Shown: piece after piece, positions 34,867 to 44,954 of the stretch
Layout: every line of letters begins with the position of its first letter
How positions within the stretch are numbered: position 1 is the stretch's first letter
Position numbers and translations under genes: made by a program
Assembly (NCBI GenBank): GCA_903928115.1
Contig: CAIYPP010000132.1
Span: 1-64,000, forward strand
Length of the DNA: 64,000 bases
Reading direction: 5' to 3'
Origin: an uncultured Planctomycetota bacterium
GTDB taxonomy: Bacteria; Planctomycetota; UBA1135; GCA-002686595
The notes under the pieces: generated by a model
Seen by the model: the letters and a program-made list of their open reading frames with translations, nothing else
What the model was told of the DNA's origin: nothing
Databases searched by the model: none

Positions 34867-36276
34867 CTAGCGGGCGTAGGCGCGGCGCGCGAAGAGCAGC
34901 GCGAGGAACGGCAACATGTTGGTCTTGTTGGGGATCAGGCTGAAGATCCGCCACAGGCGCTTGGGGTTGAAGTAGAAGCGGCGGTAGGCGGACTTGCGCA
35001 GCGTCGTGATCGTCGACTCAGGGACGGTCGAGAGGTTGATCTGCGTCTGGTAAGGCTCGTACGCCGACCAGTCGTGGGGGAGCTGGAAGCCCGCGTTTTC
35101 GACTTGGCGATAGAGCTCGGTGCCCTTGAACGGGATCACGCGGAAGAAGGCCGCGGTGTGGAAGGACGAACGGCTCGCCCAGTCGATCGTCGAGCGCATC
35201 TCGTCTTCGGTTTCGGACGGGAAACCGAGCATGAACGCGCCGTGCACCATGACTCCCTGCTTGGCGATGAAGTCGACGATGCGCTCGACCTTCTCGATCT
35301 TCAGGTTCTTCTTCATCACCTTCTGGATTCGCGGGCTGGCGGACTCGACCGCCACCATGCAGCGGTACATGCCCGCCTGCTTCAGGAGCACGACCAGCTC
35401 CTCGTCGAGAATGTCCCCGCGGAATCCATTGGGGAAGGTCAGGGCCAGCTTGTAGCCGCGCTCGAGGATGCCGCGCGCAATCGCTTTCGCGCGCTCCGGC
35501 TTGAAGTTGAAGATGTCGTCCATGAAGACGAGCTCCTTCACGCCGTACTTCGTGACCAGCAGGTCGATCTCCGCGAGCACGTGCTCGGCCGAGCGGTCGC
35601 GGAAGGTCTTTCCGTAGCTGTTGTGGCAGTAAGTGCAGCGCCAAGGACACGCGCGCGAGCTGAACATCGTCGCGAACTCCTTGTGCGCGTAGATCACGCC
35701 GCCGCGCGGCACCTTGTGGTACTTCGCGTGGTCGATCAGGTCCCAAGCGGGGAACGGCAGAGCGTCGAGATCCTTGGGCGCGGCGCGGTCGGGCTCGTGC
35801 ACGACCTCGGCCCCGCGACGCCACGACAGTCCGAGGCAGCCCGCCCAGTCCGTGCGACGCGCGGCGACGCCGTCGAGCAGCTCCGCGAACGTGAACTCGC
35901 CCTCGCCGCGGACGACGAAGTCGACGCTCGCATCGGCGAGCACGTCCGCTGCGGCGACGCTCGGGTGCGGGCCGCCGCAGACGATCACGGCCTTGGGAAG
36001 CCGTTCGCGGACCAGCTTCGCCACGGCGTGCATGCAGCCCGCCTCGTAGGTCATCGCGGAGAGGCCGACGACGTCTGGGGAGAGCCGCACGAGCTCCGCG
36101 ACGCACTGCTCGGGGTCCCAGTCCTCGACCTTCATGTCGAGGATGTGCACGTCGGGGTGCCCCGCCGCACGCGCCTGCGCCGCGATCATCATGATCCCGA
36201 GCGGGTGGACGTGCGTGAACTGCGTGTAGCGGTGGTAGGTCTGGACGAGGGCGACGCGCACCATGGACACGAGCAT
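34867..36276 (-). CDS. Radical SAM protein with N-terminal B12-binding-like domain
   Basis: A 469-residue protein. Residues ~10-150 resemble the cobalamin-binding Rossmann domain (I-V-C-G-G-P-H-P-S at its end) although no D-x-H-x2-G motif was seen. The radical SAM cluster motif is Cys210, Cys214 and Cys217 (S-R-A-C-P-W-R-C-T-Y-C). Later segments F-M-L-G-F-P and P-F-K-G-T-E-L-Y are typical. These proteins modify lipids, peptides or other small molecules; the substrate is unknown. Two ATGs lie 12 nt apart; both lack a clear ribosome-binding site. It is divergent from the OPRT-like gene. Confidence 0.88.
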   Translation of the reverse strand: MLVSMVRVALVQTYHRYTQFTHVHPLGIMMIAAQARAAGHPDVHILDMKVEDWDPEQCVAELVRLSPDVVGLSAMTYEAGCMHAVAKLVRERLPKAVIVCGGPHPSVAAADVLADASVDFVVRGEGEFTFAELLDGVAARRTDWAGCLGLSWRRGAEVVHEPDRAAPKDLDALPFPAWDLIDHAKYHKVPRGGVIYAHKEFATMFSSRACPWRCTYCHNSYGKTFRDRSAEHVLAEIDLLVTKYGVKELVFMDDIFNFKPERAKAIARGILERGYKLALTFPNGFRGDILDEELVVLLKQAGMYRCMVAVESASPRIQKVMKKNLKIEKVERIVDFIAKQGVMVHGAFMLGFPSETEDEMRSTIDWASRSSFHTAAFFRVIPFKGTELYRQVENAGFQLPHDWSAYEPYQTQINLSTVPESTITTLRKSAYRRFYFNPKRLWRIFSLIPNKTNMLPFLALLFARRAYAR

Positions 36277-36353
36277 GGTAGCGCGGATTTTTCACCACCG
36301 CGCGGCGGGTTGGAGGCTCGACGCGCCGCGTCCACCACGCGAACATACGAGCC

Positions 36354-36947
36354 ATGCGTCCGCTCCCCGACGCCCGCGAACAGCTCGAACATGCGCTGCG
36401 CACCGCCAACGGCCACTTCGTCTACGAGTCGGGCCACCACGGCGACCTGTGGATCGACCTGCAGCGGCTCTTGGCCCACACGCCGCACATGCGTGCGTGG
36501 GCGAGCGAGCTCGCGCGCCTGACGTATCCGGAGCGACCTGAGGTCGTTTGCGGTCCACTCGTCGGCGGAGCCTTCGTGGCGCAGTTCGTGGCTTCCGAGC
36601 TAGGGCTGCCATGCGTGTTCTCGGAGCGCATCTCCGATGAGGACTCACGCTTCCGTGTGCCCCCCTCACTGCGTGCGCTCGTCCAGGGTGCGCGTGTCTT
36701 GCTGCTCGATGATGCCATCAACGCGGGGGCGGCATGTCGCTCGACGGCTCGAGACCTGCGCGAGGCGGGCGCGAGCGTCGTGGCGCTCGCGGCGCTGGTG
36801 GAACTCGGCGATGACGGGAGCAAGCTCGGCGGCGAGCTCGGCGTGCCGTTTCATGTGCTCGCACGCCGCGACCGACAGCTCTGGCGTCCGGACTCCTGCC
36901 CGCTGTGCAAGCGGGGGACGCCGCTCTCGTTCGAGCTGATGCGCTAG
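36354..36947 (+). CDS. Orotate phosphoribosyltransferase-like protein
   Basis: A 197-residue type I phosphoribosyltransferase. The PRPP loop is V-L-L-L-D-D-A-I-N-A-G-A-A, and the N-terminal G-H-F-V-Y-E-S-G-H-H-G-D-L-W-I-D matches PyrE-like proteins. The C-terminal S-C-P-L-C-K-R-G is a C-x2-C motif found in OPRT-like paralogues and may bind metal. It stands alone without other pyr genes, so the substrate could be orotate or another base. Its stop codon shares CTAG with that of the convergent kinase gene. Confidence 0.85.
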   Translation: MRPLPDAREQLEHALRTANGHFVYESGHHGDLWIDLQRLLAHTPHMRAWASELARLTYPERPEVVCGPLVGGAFVAQFVASELGLPCVFSERISDEDSRFRVPPSLRALVQGARVLLLDDAINAGAACRSTARDLREAGASVVALAALVELGDDGSKLGGELGVPFHVLARRDRQLWRPDSCPLCKRGTPLSFELMR

Positions 36948-39754
36948 TCGGACGGAATGCGCGCGAGGATTGCCGCGAAGCGTTGATCCGCGCGGAAGCT
37001 CTCGAGGGCTGGAGTGGATTCGAGTTCGACGCGGACGTGGTAGCCGCGCTCGACGGCCTCGCCGAGCAGACCGAACATGCGCTCCACGGCCTGCTCGTTC
37101 GCTTCGCCCGCGCGCTGCTGAGCTAGCGCTAGCTCGTTCCACAGATCCGCGGCGTAGCGCAGCCGCTCGGGGTCCGTGCCCACCGTAGCGGCGTGGCGTT
37201 CGATCGCACTCCGCGCGGGCTCGAGTCGTCCCGCATGCAGCAGTGCGAGTGCATGTCCATAGCGACCGTTCGAGATCAAGTTCCCGACGTCGTCGCTCGC
37301 GAGCAAGCCTGTTCTGCACGGCTCGAGCAGGCTCTCGACGCGCTCGTAGCACGCGAGAGCCGTATCCGTGTCTTCACCGAGGCCGGTGAGGCTCGCGGCA
37401 AGATTCGTCAGAGCGAGGCAGGCTCGCATGCGCAGGTCGCAGCGGTCCGGACTCGCAGCCAGCTGTCGCTCCCGCTCGCGGACCAGCTCGCGCTGGAGCT
37501 CCAGCGCACCGCGGATGTCCCCACGGCGCGCGGAATGCACGCCGAGCTTCTCGAGCGCGTTGCTTCGCAGGTTGCGATAGCGCACGGAGTCGGGGAAGTC
37601 GCGCAGCAGCACGTCGACACGTTCGATCGCGCTGCGTAGAAACTTCTCGGCGACCTCGAATTCGTCGAGCTCGAAGTGAGGGTCGGCGGCATCGACCTCT
37701 GCTTCCGCAACGTCGAAGGCATAGAAGCGCGAGGCCGAATCGAGCTCTGCGGCACGCCGAAACGCCGCCAGCGCCGCTAGGGCCTGATCGCGCGCTTCAT
37801 CGCGAGCTCCTGCGCGCTCCTCGATGGCCGTCAGCCAACCCAAGCCGCGTCCGCGCGCCCAATGGGGCAACGGATCGGCGGGTGCGCGCAGCGACGCCGT
37901 CTCAGCTCGCTCCACGGCTTCGCTCGCGGGGCCGCGCGCGTCCTCGTTGCGACCGAGGATCACCAACGCTTCGGCTTGGGCCAACAGCGCCTGCGTGAAA
38001 CCCGGCGCGGATTCGAAGTCCGAGAGCGTGCGCCACAGCGCGATGCCCTCTTCGATGCTCGGCAGTCCTTCTGCGGTCCGGCCCAGCGCGCTGAAGCTCT
38101 TGCCGTAGGCCACCAGAGCGGCCGAGAGCTGCGAGGAACGCTCGGTGGAAGGGCTGACGGCCACGGCCCTCCGCGCGTACTCCACTGCGCGTGCGAACTC
38201 GATGTTCGCCTCGCTCGCCCGTCCCAGATCCCCGAGCACGCGAGCGCGTGAGCCGTGGAGCTCGTGGCCTTCGTCGAGCACGCTCGCGTCTTCTTGGCGC
38301 GCGGACGAAAGCTCCTCGAACAGCGTGAGCGCGCGGTCGAGGGCCACGAGCCTCGCCTGCTGCATGCGCGGAACGTCTTCGAGCTCTTCCGTCGCCGTGT
38401 CTCGCAGGACGTGGCCGATCGCCGAGAGCGCGGAGCGGAAGTCGCGCTCCGAGCGCTCGTAGGCATCGCGTACCTCGGCCATCGAGCGCATGCGGGAGAG
38501 CTCCCAGCCCACGGGCCCCGCGAGCACGAGTAGCGCGCCGAGAGCGCTGCCCACAGCGGCAGCAGGATGGCGCTGCGTCCACTTCAGCGCGCGCCGTGCC
38601 AGCGTCGGCGGTCGCGCCTCGATCGGGCGCAGGGCCAGCACATGCCCGAGGTCGCGTGCGAAGTCTGCCGCGCTCACGTAGCGCCGCGCAGGATCGCGCT
38701 CGAGTGCCTTTGCGCAGATCACTTCTACATCCGCTGGCACGCTGCGGTTGCAGCTTCGCAGCAGGGGCGCGTCCGCATCCAGGACCGCCATGCGCACGGC
38801 GTTCTCGCCCGGCTTGACGAAGGGATGCCGCAGTCCGAGCAGCTCGTGCAGCGTGATGCCGAGTGCGTAGACGTCCGTGGCGGGAGTGACGCGCGCGCTC
38901 TCGCCGCGGAACTGCTCGGGCGCCATGTAGGCGAGCGTTCCGAGCTGAGCCCCCGAGCCTGTGAGTCGCGCCGAGTCTTCGAGCGCAGCGAGTCCAAAGT
39001 CACACAGCCGGACACGCCCGTCCGGCGAGAGCAGCACGTTGGACGGCTTGATGTCACGGTGCAGAACGCCGCGCTGGTGCGCATGGTGCAGCGCTTCGGC
39101 CAGCGACTGCACCATCCGCACGCAGGTCTCCGTCCAGCCGCGCGCGAAGAAGTCCTCGTTCCATGCAACGTGGGCATGCGTGCCGTGGAGCTTGGAGGCG
39201 AGCACGGCGCGGACATCGACGCCGGAGAGTTGGGAAGGGTCGCGCCCCGCGAGCGCCGTGATCAACACATCGAGCGAGCACCCCTCGATGTACTCCATCG
39301 CGAGGTACGGAACGCCGCCGTGCTCGCCGGCGGTGAGCACGCGCACGATGCCGGGATGGTCGAGCCGCGCGACAGCCTGCGCTTCGCGCAGGAAGCGTGC
39401 GCGCACGTTGCCGAGCACGAGCTGCTCCGCGCGCACGATCTTGAGTGCCACGCGCCGCGCGACGCTCTTCTGCTCGGCGAGGAACACGACCCCCATGCCG
39501 CCCTGTCCGAGGCGGTCCAAGATGCGAAAGTCGCCGAGTTCCTTCGGTGCGTCCGCAGCGCTCGACGGTCGCCAAAGTCCGCCGCCGACGAGCGCCGCCA
39601 CGCGCCTGCGCAGCTCGCTCGCGTGGTTCGGTGCGCTCGCGCACAGCTCCTCGAGCACGCTCTCAGACGACGCCGGGTCGCTCTCCGTGCGATCGAGGTA
39701 GGCGAAGACGAGCTCCTCGACCGGATCCTCTTTGCCTTGGTGCTGTTCGCTCAT
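36944..39754 (-). CDS. Membrane-anchored Ser/Thr protein kinase with TPR-like sensor domain
   Basis: A 936-residue protein. The kinase domain (~75-375) has G-Q-G-G-M-G (83-88), Lys105 (V-A-L-K), H-R-D-I-K-P-S-N (232-239), D-F-G (252-254) and A-P-E (278-280), so it should be active. The N-terminal ~65 residues are the helical segment common before planctomycete kinases. A single transmembrane helix spans ~398-417, placing the long C-terminal TPR-like part (~420-936) outside the cytoplasm as the likely sensor. No cognate phosphatase is adjacent. Target unknown. The start is chosen at Met-Ser-Glu; an upstream ATG-like frame is out of context. Confidence 0.92.
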   Translation of the reverse strand: MSEQHQGKEDPVEELVFAYLDRTESDPASSESVLEELCASAPNHASELRRRVAALVGGGLWRPSSAADAPKELGDFRILDRLGQGGMGVVFLAEQKSVARRVALKIVRAEQLVLGNVRARFLREAQAVARLDHPGIVRVLTAGEHGGVPYLAMEYIEGCSLDVLITALAGRDPSQLSGVDVRAVLASKLHGTHAHVAWNEDFFARGWTETCVRMVQSLAEALHHAHQRGVLHRDIKPSNVLLSPDGRVRLCDFGLAALEDSARLTGSGAQLGTLAYMAPEQFRGESARVTPATDVYALGITLHELLGLRHPFVKPGENAVRMAVLDADAPLLRSCNRSVPADVEVICAKALERDPARRYVSAADFARDLGHVLALRPIEARPPTLARRALKWTQRHPAAAVGSALGALLVLAGPVGWELSRMRSMAEVRDAYERSERDFRSALSAIGHVLRDTATEELEDVPRMQQARLVALDRALTLFEELSSARQEDASVLDEGHELHGSRARVLGDLGRASEANIEFARAVEYARRAVAVSPSTERSSQLSAALVAYGKSFSALGRTAEGLPSIEEGIALWRTLSDFESAPGFTQALLAQAEALVILGRNEDARGPASEAVERAETASLRAPADPLPHWARGRGLGWLTAIEERAGARDEARDQALAALAAFRRAAELDSASRFYAFDVAEAEVDAADPHFELDEFEVAEKFLRSAIERVDVLLRDFPDSVRYRNLRSNALEKLGVHSARRGDIRGALELQRELVRERERQLAASPDRCDLRMRACLALTNLAASLTGLGEDTDTALACYERVESLLEPCRTGLLASDDVGNLISNGRYGHALALLHAGRLEPARSAIERHAATVGTDPERLRYAADLWNELALAQQRAGEANEQAVERMFGLLGEAVERGYHVRVELESTPALESFRADQRFAAILARIPSD

Positions 39755-39893
39755 GGGTGCGGCTCGATGGTGAGCAAGCCGTCGTGGCTTGCACAACGCG
39801 AGGACCTGCCTTGATCAGAACTTCACAATGCTAGCGCGCGGGATCGTCCTCTGGCCCGTTGCTCGCGGCCCACGCGCGACGTACGACGGGGAA

Positions 39894-40439
39894 ATGAAAG
39901 CACACCACCTGCTCCTATTCTGCGCAACCGCCGCGATCGCAGCCTGCAACGAAGTCGCTCCGCCGGGCGCGGTCGAGGAGCGTCCTACTGCGGAGTCGGA
40001 AGTTCCGGAAGCCGTGCAGCTTGCCGCCGCGAAGCTCTGCGCGCGCATGGGCAAGACGAGCGTTCGCGACTGGGTGTGGGACACCGAAGATCAGAACTGG
40101 GAGGTCGCCGTTGTCGGGCTGCCGCGCGAGGCGGAGTTGGACGTCCTGCCCGATGGCACTTTCTCCGAGCTGGAGCTCGTCTACACGCTCGCAGAACTCG
40201 ACGCAGCCCTTCCCGAGGTCGCGCAGCAGGTGCGGTCCCGTGTCGGTGAGCGCCATGTGAAAATCGAGTTGTCGCTGCGGCGCGTCGAGCACCTCGACTC
40301 ACTTCCGGAGCTATCGACGGCGTGGAAGCTCGACGGCGTCGTGCTGGAGTTTCAAGGTGAGGGGCGTGGCGACCACGAGCTCGACGCGCGCGGGATGCTG
40401 CTGACGCATCCTGTCGACGATCACGACGCTGCGAAGTAG
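39894..40439 (+). CDS. Hypothetical lipoprotein
   Basis: A 181-residue protein. Met-Lys-Ala-His-His leads a hydrophobic segment ending in the lipobox A-I-A-A-C-N, so the mature protein is predicted to be lipidated at about residue 18. The rest is acidic; K-T-S-V-R-D-W-V-W-D-T-E-D and V-L-P-D-G-T-F-S-E-L-E-L recall PepSY-like small domains, but the match is not convincing. No enzyme motif seen. It lies head-to-head with the kinase gene and tail-to-tail with the acetyl-CoA synthetase gene. Confidence 0.65.
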   Translation: MKAHHLLLFCATAAIAACNEVAPPGAVEERPTAESEVPEAVQLAAAKLCARMGKTSVRDWVWDTEDQNWEVAVVGLPREAELDVLPDGTFSELELVYTLAELDAALPEVAQQVRSRVGERHVKIELSLRRVEHLDSLPELSTAWKLDGVVLEFQGEGRGDHELDARGMLLTHPVDDHDAAK

Positions 40440-40448
40440 CCGAGCTCG

Positions 40449-42398
40449 CTACTTGCGCGCGCTGTGCTGGGCGACGAGCTTGTCGACGACCTCGGGCTCC
40501 GCGAGCGTCGAGGTGTCGCCGAGGCCCGTGTACTCGCCTGCCGCGATCTTGCGCAGGATGCGGCGCATGATCTTGCCCGAGCGGGTCTTCGGCAGTCCGG
40601 GCGCGACGTGGATCACGTCGGGTGCCGCGAAGGCGCCGATCTTTTGGCGCACCTGCTCCTTCAGGGCACCCTCCAGCTCGCGCGGGTTCGACGGTGCGTA
40701 ACCAGCGTTGAGCAGCACGTAGGCGTAGATGCCTTGACCCTTGATGTCGTGCGGATAGCCGACGACCGCGGCCTCGGCGACCGCCTCGTGCGCGACCAGT
40801 GCGCTCTCCACCTCCGCGGTGCCGAGTCGGTGCCCCGACACATTGAGCACGTCGTCGATGCGGCCCGTGATCCAGTAGTAGCCGTCTTCATCGCGCGTGC
40901 AGCCGTCGCCCGTGAAGTAGTAGCCCTTGTACTGCGTGAAGTACGTCTCCTTGAAGCGCTGGTGGTCGCCCCAAACGGTGCGCGCCTGACCCGGCCACGG
41001 CGACGCGAGGCACAGCGCGCCCGAGACGCCGTTGCCTTCGAGGAGCTTGCCGCTCTCCGGCTCGAGCACCACGGGCTTCACACCGAAGAAGGGCAGCGTC
41101 GCGCTGCCGGGCTTCGTCGGAGTCACTCCCGGCAGCGGAGTGATCAGGATGCCGCCCGTCTCCGTCTGCCACCATGTATCGACGATCGTGCAGCGGCCGT
41201 CGCCGACGACATCGTGGTACCAGCGCCAGACCTCGGGGTTGATCGGCTCCCCGACCGAGCCGAGCACGCGCAGCGACTTGCGCGAGTGCTTCTTCACCGG
41301 CGCGTCGCCGTGCTGTGCGATCGCGCGCAGCGCCGTCGGGGCGGTGTAGAAGATGTTCACTCCGAGGTCGTCGACGACCTGCCAGTAGCGACTCGCATCC
41401 GGATAGAGCGGCGTCGACTCGAACATCACGGTCGTCGCGCCGTTGGCGAGCGGTCCGTAGACGATGTAGCTGTGTCCCGTGATCCAGCCGACGTCGGCGG
41501 CGCAGCAATAGATATCACCGTCGTGGTAGTCGAAGACGAGGCGGTGCGTCATCGACGCATACACCATGTAGCCGCCGGTGGTGTGCATCAGGCCCTTGGG
41601 TTTCCCCGTCGAGCCGGAGGTGTAGAGGATGAAGAGCGGATCCTCGGCACCCATCCACTCGACCGTGCAGGTCGAGCGCTGCTTCTTCATCTCGACGTCG
41701 AGCCAGTGGTCGCGTCCTGCGTGCATCGGCGTCTCGACTTCCGTGCGGCGCGCGACGAGCACGGTCTCGACCATGTCGAGCCCGTCGATCGCTCGGTCGG
41801 TGATCGCCTTGAGCGGGATCTTGCGTCCGCCGCGCAGTCCCTCGTTCGCGGTGACGACGACCTTGCAGCGCGCATCGACGATGCGATCGCGCAGGGATTC
41901 CGCGGAGAAGCCGCCGAACACCACCGAGTGCACGGCGCCGATGCGCGCGCAGGCGAGCATCGTGTAGACCGTCTCGGGAATCATCGGCATGTAGATGCAG
42001 ACGCGGTCGCCCTTCTTCACGCCGTGGGCGAGCAGCACGTTCGCAACGCGGCACACCTCGTGCTTCAGCTCGCGGTAGCTGATGTGGCGGTAGACACCCG
42101 GCTCGTCCGCGGCCCAGATGATCGCCGTCTGCGCGCCGCGCTTCTCCAAGTGGCGGTCGACGCAGTTGTAGCAGGCGTTGATGCGCCCGCCGGAGAACCA
42201 GGCGAAGTCGACCTCCTCGTAGTCGGCGTCGAACACCGTCGTCCACGGGTGGAACCAGTCGAGCGCCATCGCCTGCTCGCCCCAGAAGGCCTCGGGGTTC
42301 TCGAGCGAGCGCTTGTACAGCGCCTCGTACTGCTCGCTTGACGCGACGTGCGCGTTCGACTGGATGTGCGGCTTGACCGGGTACAGGTCCTGCGACAT
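40449..42398 (-). CDS. acs: Acetyl-CoA synthetase (AMP-forming)
   Basis: A 649-residue adenylating enzyme, normal length for Acs, which makes acetyl-CoA from acetate, ATP and CoA. Motifs are the P-loop [11 protein letters not shown], the A-loop [27 protein letters not shown] and the C-terminal [11 protein letters not shown], whose Lys is reversibly acetylated in other bacteria. The chosen start is Met-Ser-Gln-Asp-Leu-Tyr-Pro, the family N terminus. Upstream on the same strand are the rpmB-rpmG genes, 107 bp away. It could consume acetate that the ADP-forming enzyme elsewhere in the window also uses. Confidence 0.96.
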   Translation of the reverse strand: MSQDLYPVKPHIQSNAHVASSEQYEALYKRSLENPEAFWGEQAMALDWFHPWTTVFDADYEEVDFAWFSGGRINACYNCVDRHLEKRGAQTAIIWAADEPGVYRHISYRELKHEVCRVANVLLAHGVKKGDRVCIYMPMIPETVYTMLACARIGAVHSVVFGGFSAESLRDRIVDARCKVVVTANEGLRGGRKIPLKAITDRAIDGLDMVETVLVARRTEVETPMHAGRDHWLDVEMKKQRSTCTVEWMGAEDPLFILYTSGSTGKPKGLMHTTGGYMVYASMTHRLVFDYHDGDIYCCAADVGWITGHSYIVYGPLANGATTVMFESTPLYPDASRYWQVVDDLGVNIFYTAPTALRAIAQHGDAPVKKHSRKSLRVLGSVGEPINPEVWRWYHDVVGDGRCTIVDTWWQTETGGILITPLPGVTPTKPGSATLPFFGVKPVVLEPESGKLLEGNGVSGALCLASPWPGQARTVWGDHQRFKETYFTQYKGYYFTGDGCTRDEDGYYWITGRIDDVLNVSGHRLGTAEVESALVAHEAVAEAAVVGYPHDIKGQGIYAYVLLNAGYAPSNPRELEGALKEQVRQKIGAFAAPDVIHVAPGLPKTRSGKIMRRILRKIAAGEYTGLGDTSTLAEPEVVDKLVAQHSARK

Positions 42399-42505
42399 GG
42401 GGCGGCTCTTTCTGGGGTCCCGCGCGCCCGGCATCTCGCGCCGAACGCGCAAGTCCGCACGCTAGCCGCTCCGTCGCGCGTGCGCCACTCCCGCGCCGCT
42501 CGCGT

Positions 42506-42673
42506 TCAGAGCTTCTTCTCGACGTGGATCGCGTGCTTGCGGCAGAAGCGGCAGTACTTGCTCTTCGAGAGCTTGTAGCTCGCCTTCGCGCGCTTGTGCG
42601 TCGTGTAGCGGCTGCGTCCGGGGGTCGGGCAGCCGGAACAGACGAGGAAGCAGTAGCGTTCCTTGGTCTTCAC
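42506..42673 (-). CDS. rpmG: 50S ribosomal protein L33 (zinc-ribbon form)
   Basis: A 55-residue ribosomal protein too short for many gene finders. After Met-Lys-Thr-Lys-Glu-Arg-Tyr-Cys it has L-V-C-S-G-C and, near the end, Y-C-R-F-C-R-K-H: two C-x2-C pairs, the zinc-binding form of L33. The GTG start overlaps the rpmB stop (GTGA), which shows translational coupling. With rpmB and cobW it forms a tight operon. In this lineage the zinc-binding L33 is retained next to a CobW-family metallochaperone. Confidence 0.9.
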   Translation of the reverse strand: MKTKERYCFLVCSGCPTPGRSRYTTHKRAKASYKLSKSKYCRFCRKHAIHVEKKL

Positions 42674-42951
42674 CGCTCAGCCTTCCGCGGGAGCAGCCCC
42701 GCCTCGCGCAGCACGACGAACGCTCCACGCCGGTCGATCTGCTTCAGGCCCCGCGTCGAGACGCGCACGCGCACCCAGCGGCCGAGCTCGGGCACCCAGA
42801 CGCGCTTGGACTGGATGTTGACCTTGAACTTGCGCTTGGTGTGGCCGGTGGTCTTGAGGCCGATGCCGCCGCTCTTCTTGGGGAGACCGCGGCGCGCGAT
42901 CTGCTGGCCGCTCGAGGTGCCGCGACCGGTGATGGGACAACGACGGGCCAT
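42670..42951 (-). CDS. rpmB: 50S ribosomal protein L28
   Basis: A 93-residue ribosomal protein. The opening M-A-R-R-C-P-I-T-G-R-G, T-K-R-K-F-K-V-N-I-Q and R-V-W-V-P-E-L-G-R-W-V-R-V-R-V-S are characteristic of L28. Only one Cys is in the N-terminal motif, so it lacks the C-x2-C zinc site of some L28 paralogues. It starts 3 bp after the cobW stop and its end overlaps rpmG. Confidence 0.93.
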   Translation of the reverse strand: MARRCPITGRGTSSGQQIARRGLPKKSGGIGLKTTGHTKRKFKVNIQSKRVWVPELGRWVRVRVSTRGLKQIDRRGAFVVLREAGLLPRKAER

Positions 42952-42954
42952 GGT

Positions 42955-44187
42955 TCAGGACTCCGGGTGGAATTCGGGGTGGTCGGGCGCGCTCAGCACC
43001 CAGGAATCGAAGGGGTCACCGAGCTCCCGCCAGCCGTCCCAGCCCAACGCGAGCTCGGACTCGGTCAGCAGGCACAGGTCGAGGGCGCGCGTGATGCCCT
43101 CGCGGTCGAGGTCGACGCCGATGAAGACGAGCTCCTGGATGCGGTCGCCCCACTGGGGGTGCCAACGGGCGTCGATCTCCGCGCGCGCGTCGGCGTCGTC
43201 CGGCCAGTCGTCCTTGGGCGTCGCGACGTACCACTTGCCGATCGGCTCGATCGAGGCCATCGGACCCGCCTGCGACCAGCACCCGATCATGTCGGGACGA
43301 GTGGCGAGCCAGAAGAAGCCCTTCGCGCGCAGCACGTCGCCGAACCCGCGCGAGAAGCACAGGTGCAGGCGCTCGGGGTGGAACGGAAGGCGCGAGCGGT
43401 AGACGAAGCTCGAGATGCCGTACTCCTCGGTCTCGGGCACGTGCTCGCCCGAGAGCTCGCGCATCCATCCGGCGCCCTGACTGGCGGCCTCCATGTCGAA
43501 GCGACCCGTGTCGAGCACGCTGTCGAGCGGCACCTCGCCCCTGTGCGCGCGCACGATGCGCGCCTTGGGGTTGAGCGCGCGCAGAGCGACCTCCAGCGTG
43601 AGGAGCTCGTCTGCGGCCACGAGGTCGGTCTTGTTGAGCACGAGCACGTCGGCGAACTCGATCTGTTCGACGATCAGGTCCGCGACGCCGCGCTGGTCGT
43701 CCTCACCGGCGGCGAGGCCACGCTCCTCGAGCGTCTCGACCGTGCGCGCGTCCTCGAGGAAGCGCCGGGCATCGACGACCGTGACGAGCGTGTCGAGTCG
43801 CGCGATGTCGTTGAGCGTCCGACCGTTCTCGTCGGTGAACGTGAACGTCTGCGCCACCGGAATCGGCTCGGAAATCCCGGTCGATTCGATCAGGATCGCG
43901 TCGAAGCGCCCCTCGCTCGCCAGTCGGGAGACCTCCTTGAGCAGGTCGTCGCGCAGCGTGCAGCAGATGCAGCCGTTGTGCATCTCCACCATGCGCTCCT
44001 CCGTGCGCGAGAGCGCCGCGTCGCCGCTGCCGACGACACGGGCGTCGACATTGACCTCGCTCATGTCGTTGACGATCACCGCCACGCGCCGCCCTTCGCG
44101 GTTGCGCAGCACGTGGTTGAGGAGCGTGGTCTTCCCGGCTCCGAGGAAGCCGGACAGGACGGTGACGGGGACGGCGCGCTGGTTCAT
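42955..44187 (-). CDS. CobW/COG0523 family GTPase (putative metallochaperone)
   Basis: A 410-residue G3E-family GTPase. The Walker A motif G-F-L-G-A-G-K-T-T is at 13-21, the metal-binding G-C-I-C-C motif has Cys73, Cys75 and Cys76, and N-K-T-D gives base specificity. The C-terminal CobW domain is present. COG0523 proteins deliver zinc or other metals. It starts a likely operon with rpmB and rpmG, a layout known from zinc-starvation operons of other bacteria, which supports a zinc role. No AT-rich Zur-box palindrome was seen upstream; a 6-bp GCGGGC hairpin lies 8 nt before the ATG. Confidence 0.9.
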   Translation of the reverse strand: MNQRAVPVTVLSGFLGAGKTTLLNHVLRNREGRRVAVIVNDMSEVNVDARVVGSGDAALSRTEERMVEMHNGCICCTLRDDLLKEVSRLASEGRFDAILIESTGISEPIPVAQTFTFTDENGRTLNDIARLDTLVTVVDARRFLEDARTVETLEERGLAAGEDDQRGVADLIVEQIEFADVLVLNKTDLVAADELLTLEVALRALNPKARIVRAHRGEVPLDSVLDTGRFDMEAASQGAGWMRELSGEHVPETEEYGISSFVYRSRLPFHPERLHLCFSRGFGDVLRAKGFFWLATRPDMIGCWSQAGPMASIEPIGKWYVATPKDDWPDDADARAEIDARWHPQWGDRIQELVFIGVDLDREGITRALDLCLLTESELALGWDGWRELGDPFDSWVLSAPDHPEFHPES

Positions 44188-44315
44188 GGTGGCTCGCGGG
44201 CGCGGAATGGCCCGCAACGCTTGCTCGCCGCTCGCTTCGCTCCGGTTCCCCGGAAACGCGCGCCTCCCGGGAGTCCGCGTTCCAGCGCGAGAGACGGAGC
44301 TACTCTCGTCGCACC

Positions 44316-44939
44316 ATGAGCTCCCTTGTCCTCGACGATCGCCGCGACGGTCTCGCGGGTTTTCCCGACGACTTCCGACCCGTGGCGCGCGACGGGCAGG
44401 GCGACGTGCTGGCCGTCGACGCGCGTGGCAAGGTGTGGCTCTTCGAGCACGGCCGCGGGGCCTGGTCCGACCCGACGCCGGCTTTCGCCTCGCTCGAGCA
44501 GCTCCACGAGTTCCACGCCATCCAAGCCGAACTCGAAGCTGCCGAGGACGAGCCCCTCGACGCCCTCGTCGCGCGCGAGCGCCGCCTGCGCGACTTCGCC
44601 CGCAAGCTGCGGGGTGCTCCCTTCGCGAAGCTCGCGCTCTCGACCGCGCTCGACACGCTCCGCGAGTGCATCAAGGACCGCCGTTTCTGGTCCTCGCCCC
44701 GCGGCGCCGGTCTCGCCGCTCGTCATCAGGAGCTCGGCCGACGCTGCGAACAGGCCCTGCGCGACGCCGGAGCCCCCGGTGACTGGCTCGTGCGCGCCCA
44801 CGCCGACGACCCGCGCGCCCTCGTCGTCGTCGGCCCCTTCACCGAGCCTTGGACCTCCGCGCGCATCACCGAGACGCTCCAACCGCTTCTCGCCGGCCGC
44901 CTGCACCTGCTCTGCCGTCCGTTCCCTCCGCGCTCGTGA
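44316..44939 (+). CDS. Hypothetical protein, possibly SMI1/KNR4-like
   Basis: A 207-residue cytoplasmic protein with no signal peptide. The first ~75 residues ([15 protein letters not shown], then a hydrophobic pattern with F-E-H) resemble the SMI1/KNR4 (SUKH) fold. The rest is helical and Arg/Leu-rich without known motif. SUKH domains often occur as immunity proteins to toxins, but no toxin gene is next to it. The frame is picked from several overlapping ones because its ATG lies directly at the end of the cobW leader and its composition is protein-like. Low certainty on family. Confidence 0.5.
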   Translation: MSSLVLDDRRDGLAGFPDDFRPVARDGQGDVLAVDARGKVWLFEHGRGAWSDPTPAFASLEQLHEFHAIQAELEAAEDEPLDALVARERRLRDFARKLRGAPFAKLALSTALDTLRECIKDRRFWSSPRGAGLAARHQELGRRCEQALRDAGAPGDWLVRAHADDPRALVVVGPFTEPWTSARITETLQPLLAGRLHLLCRPFPPRS

Positions 44940-44954
44940 CCCGAGCGGCGACGA

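Noticed and set aside
44188-44315. Zur box upstream of cobW
   Set aside because: Zur sites are AT-rich palindromes; only GC-rich hairpins are present here.
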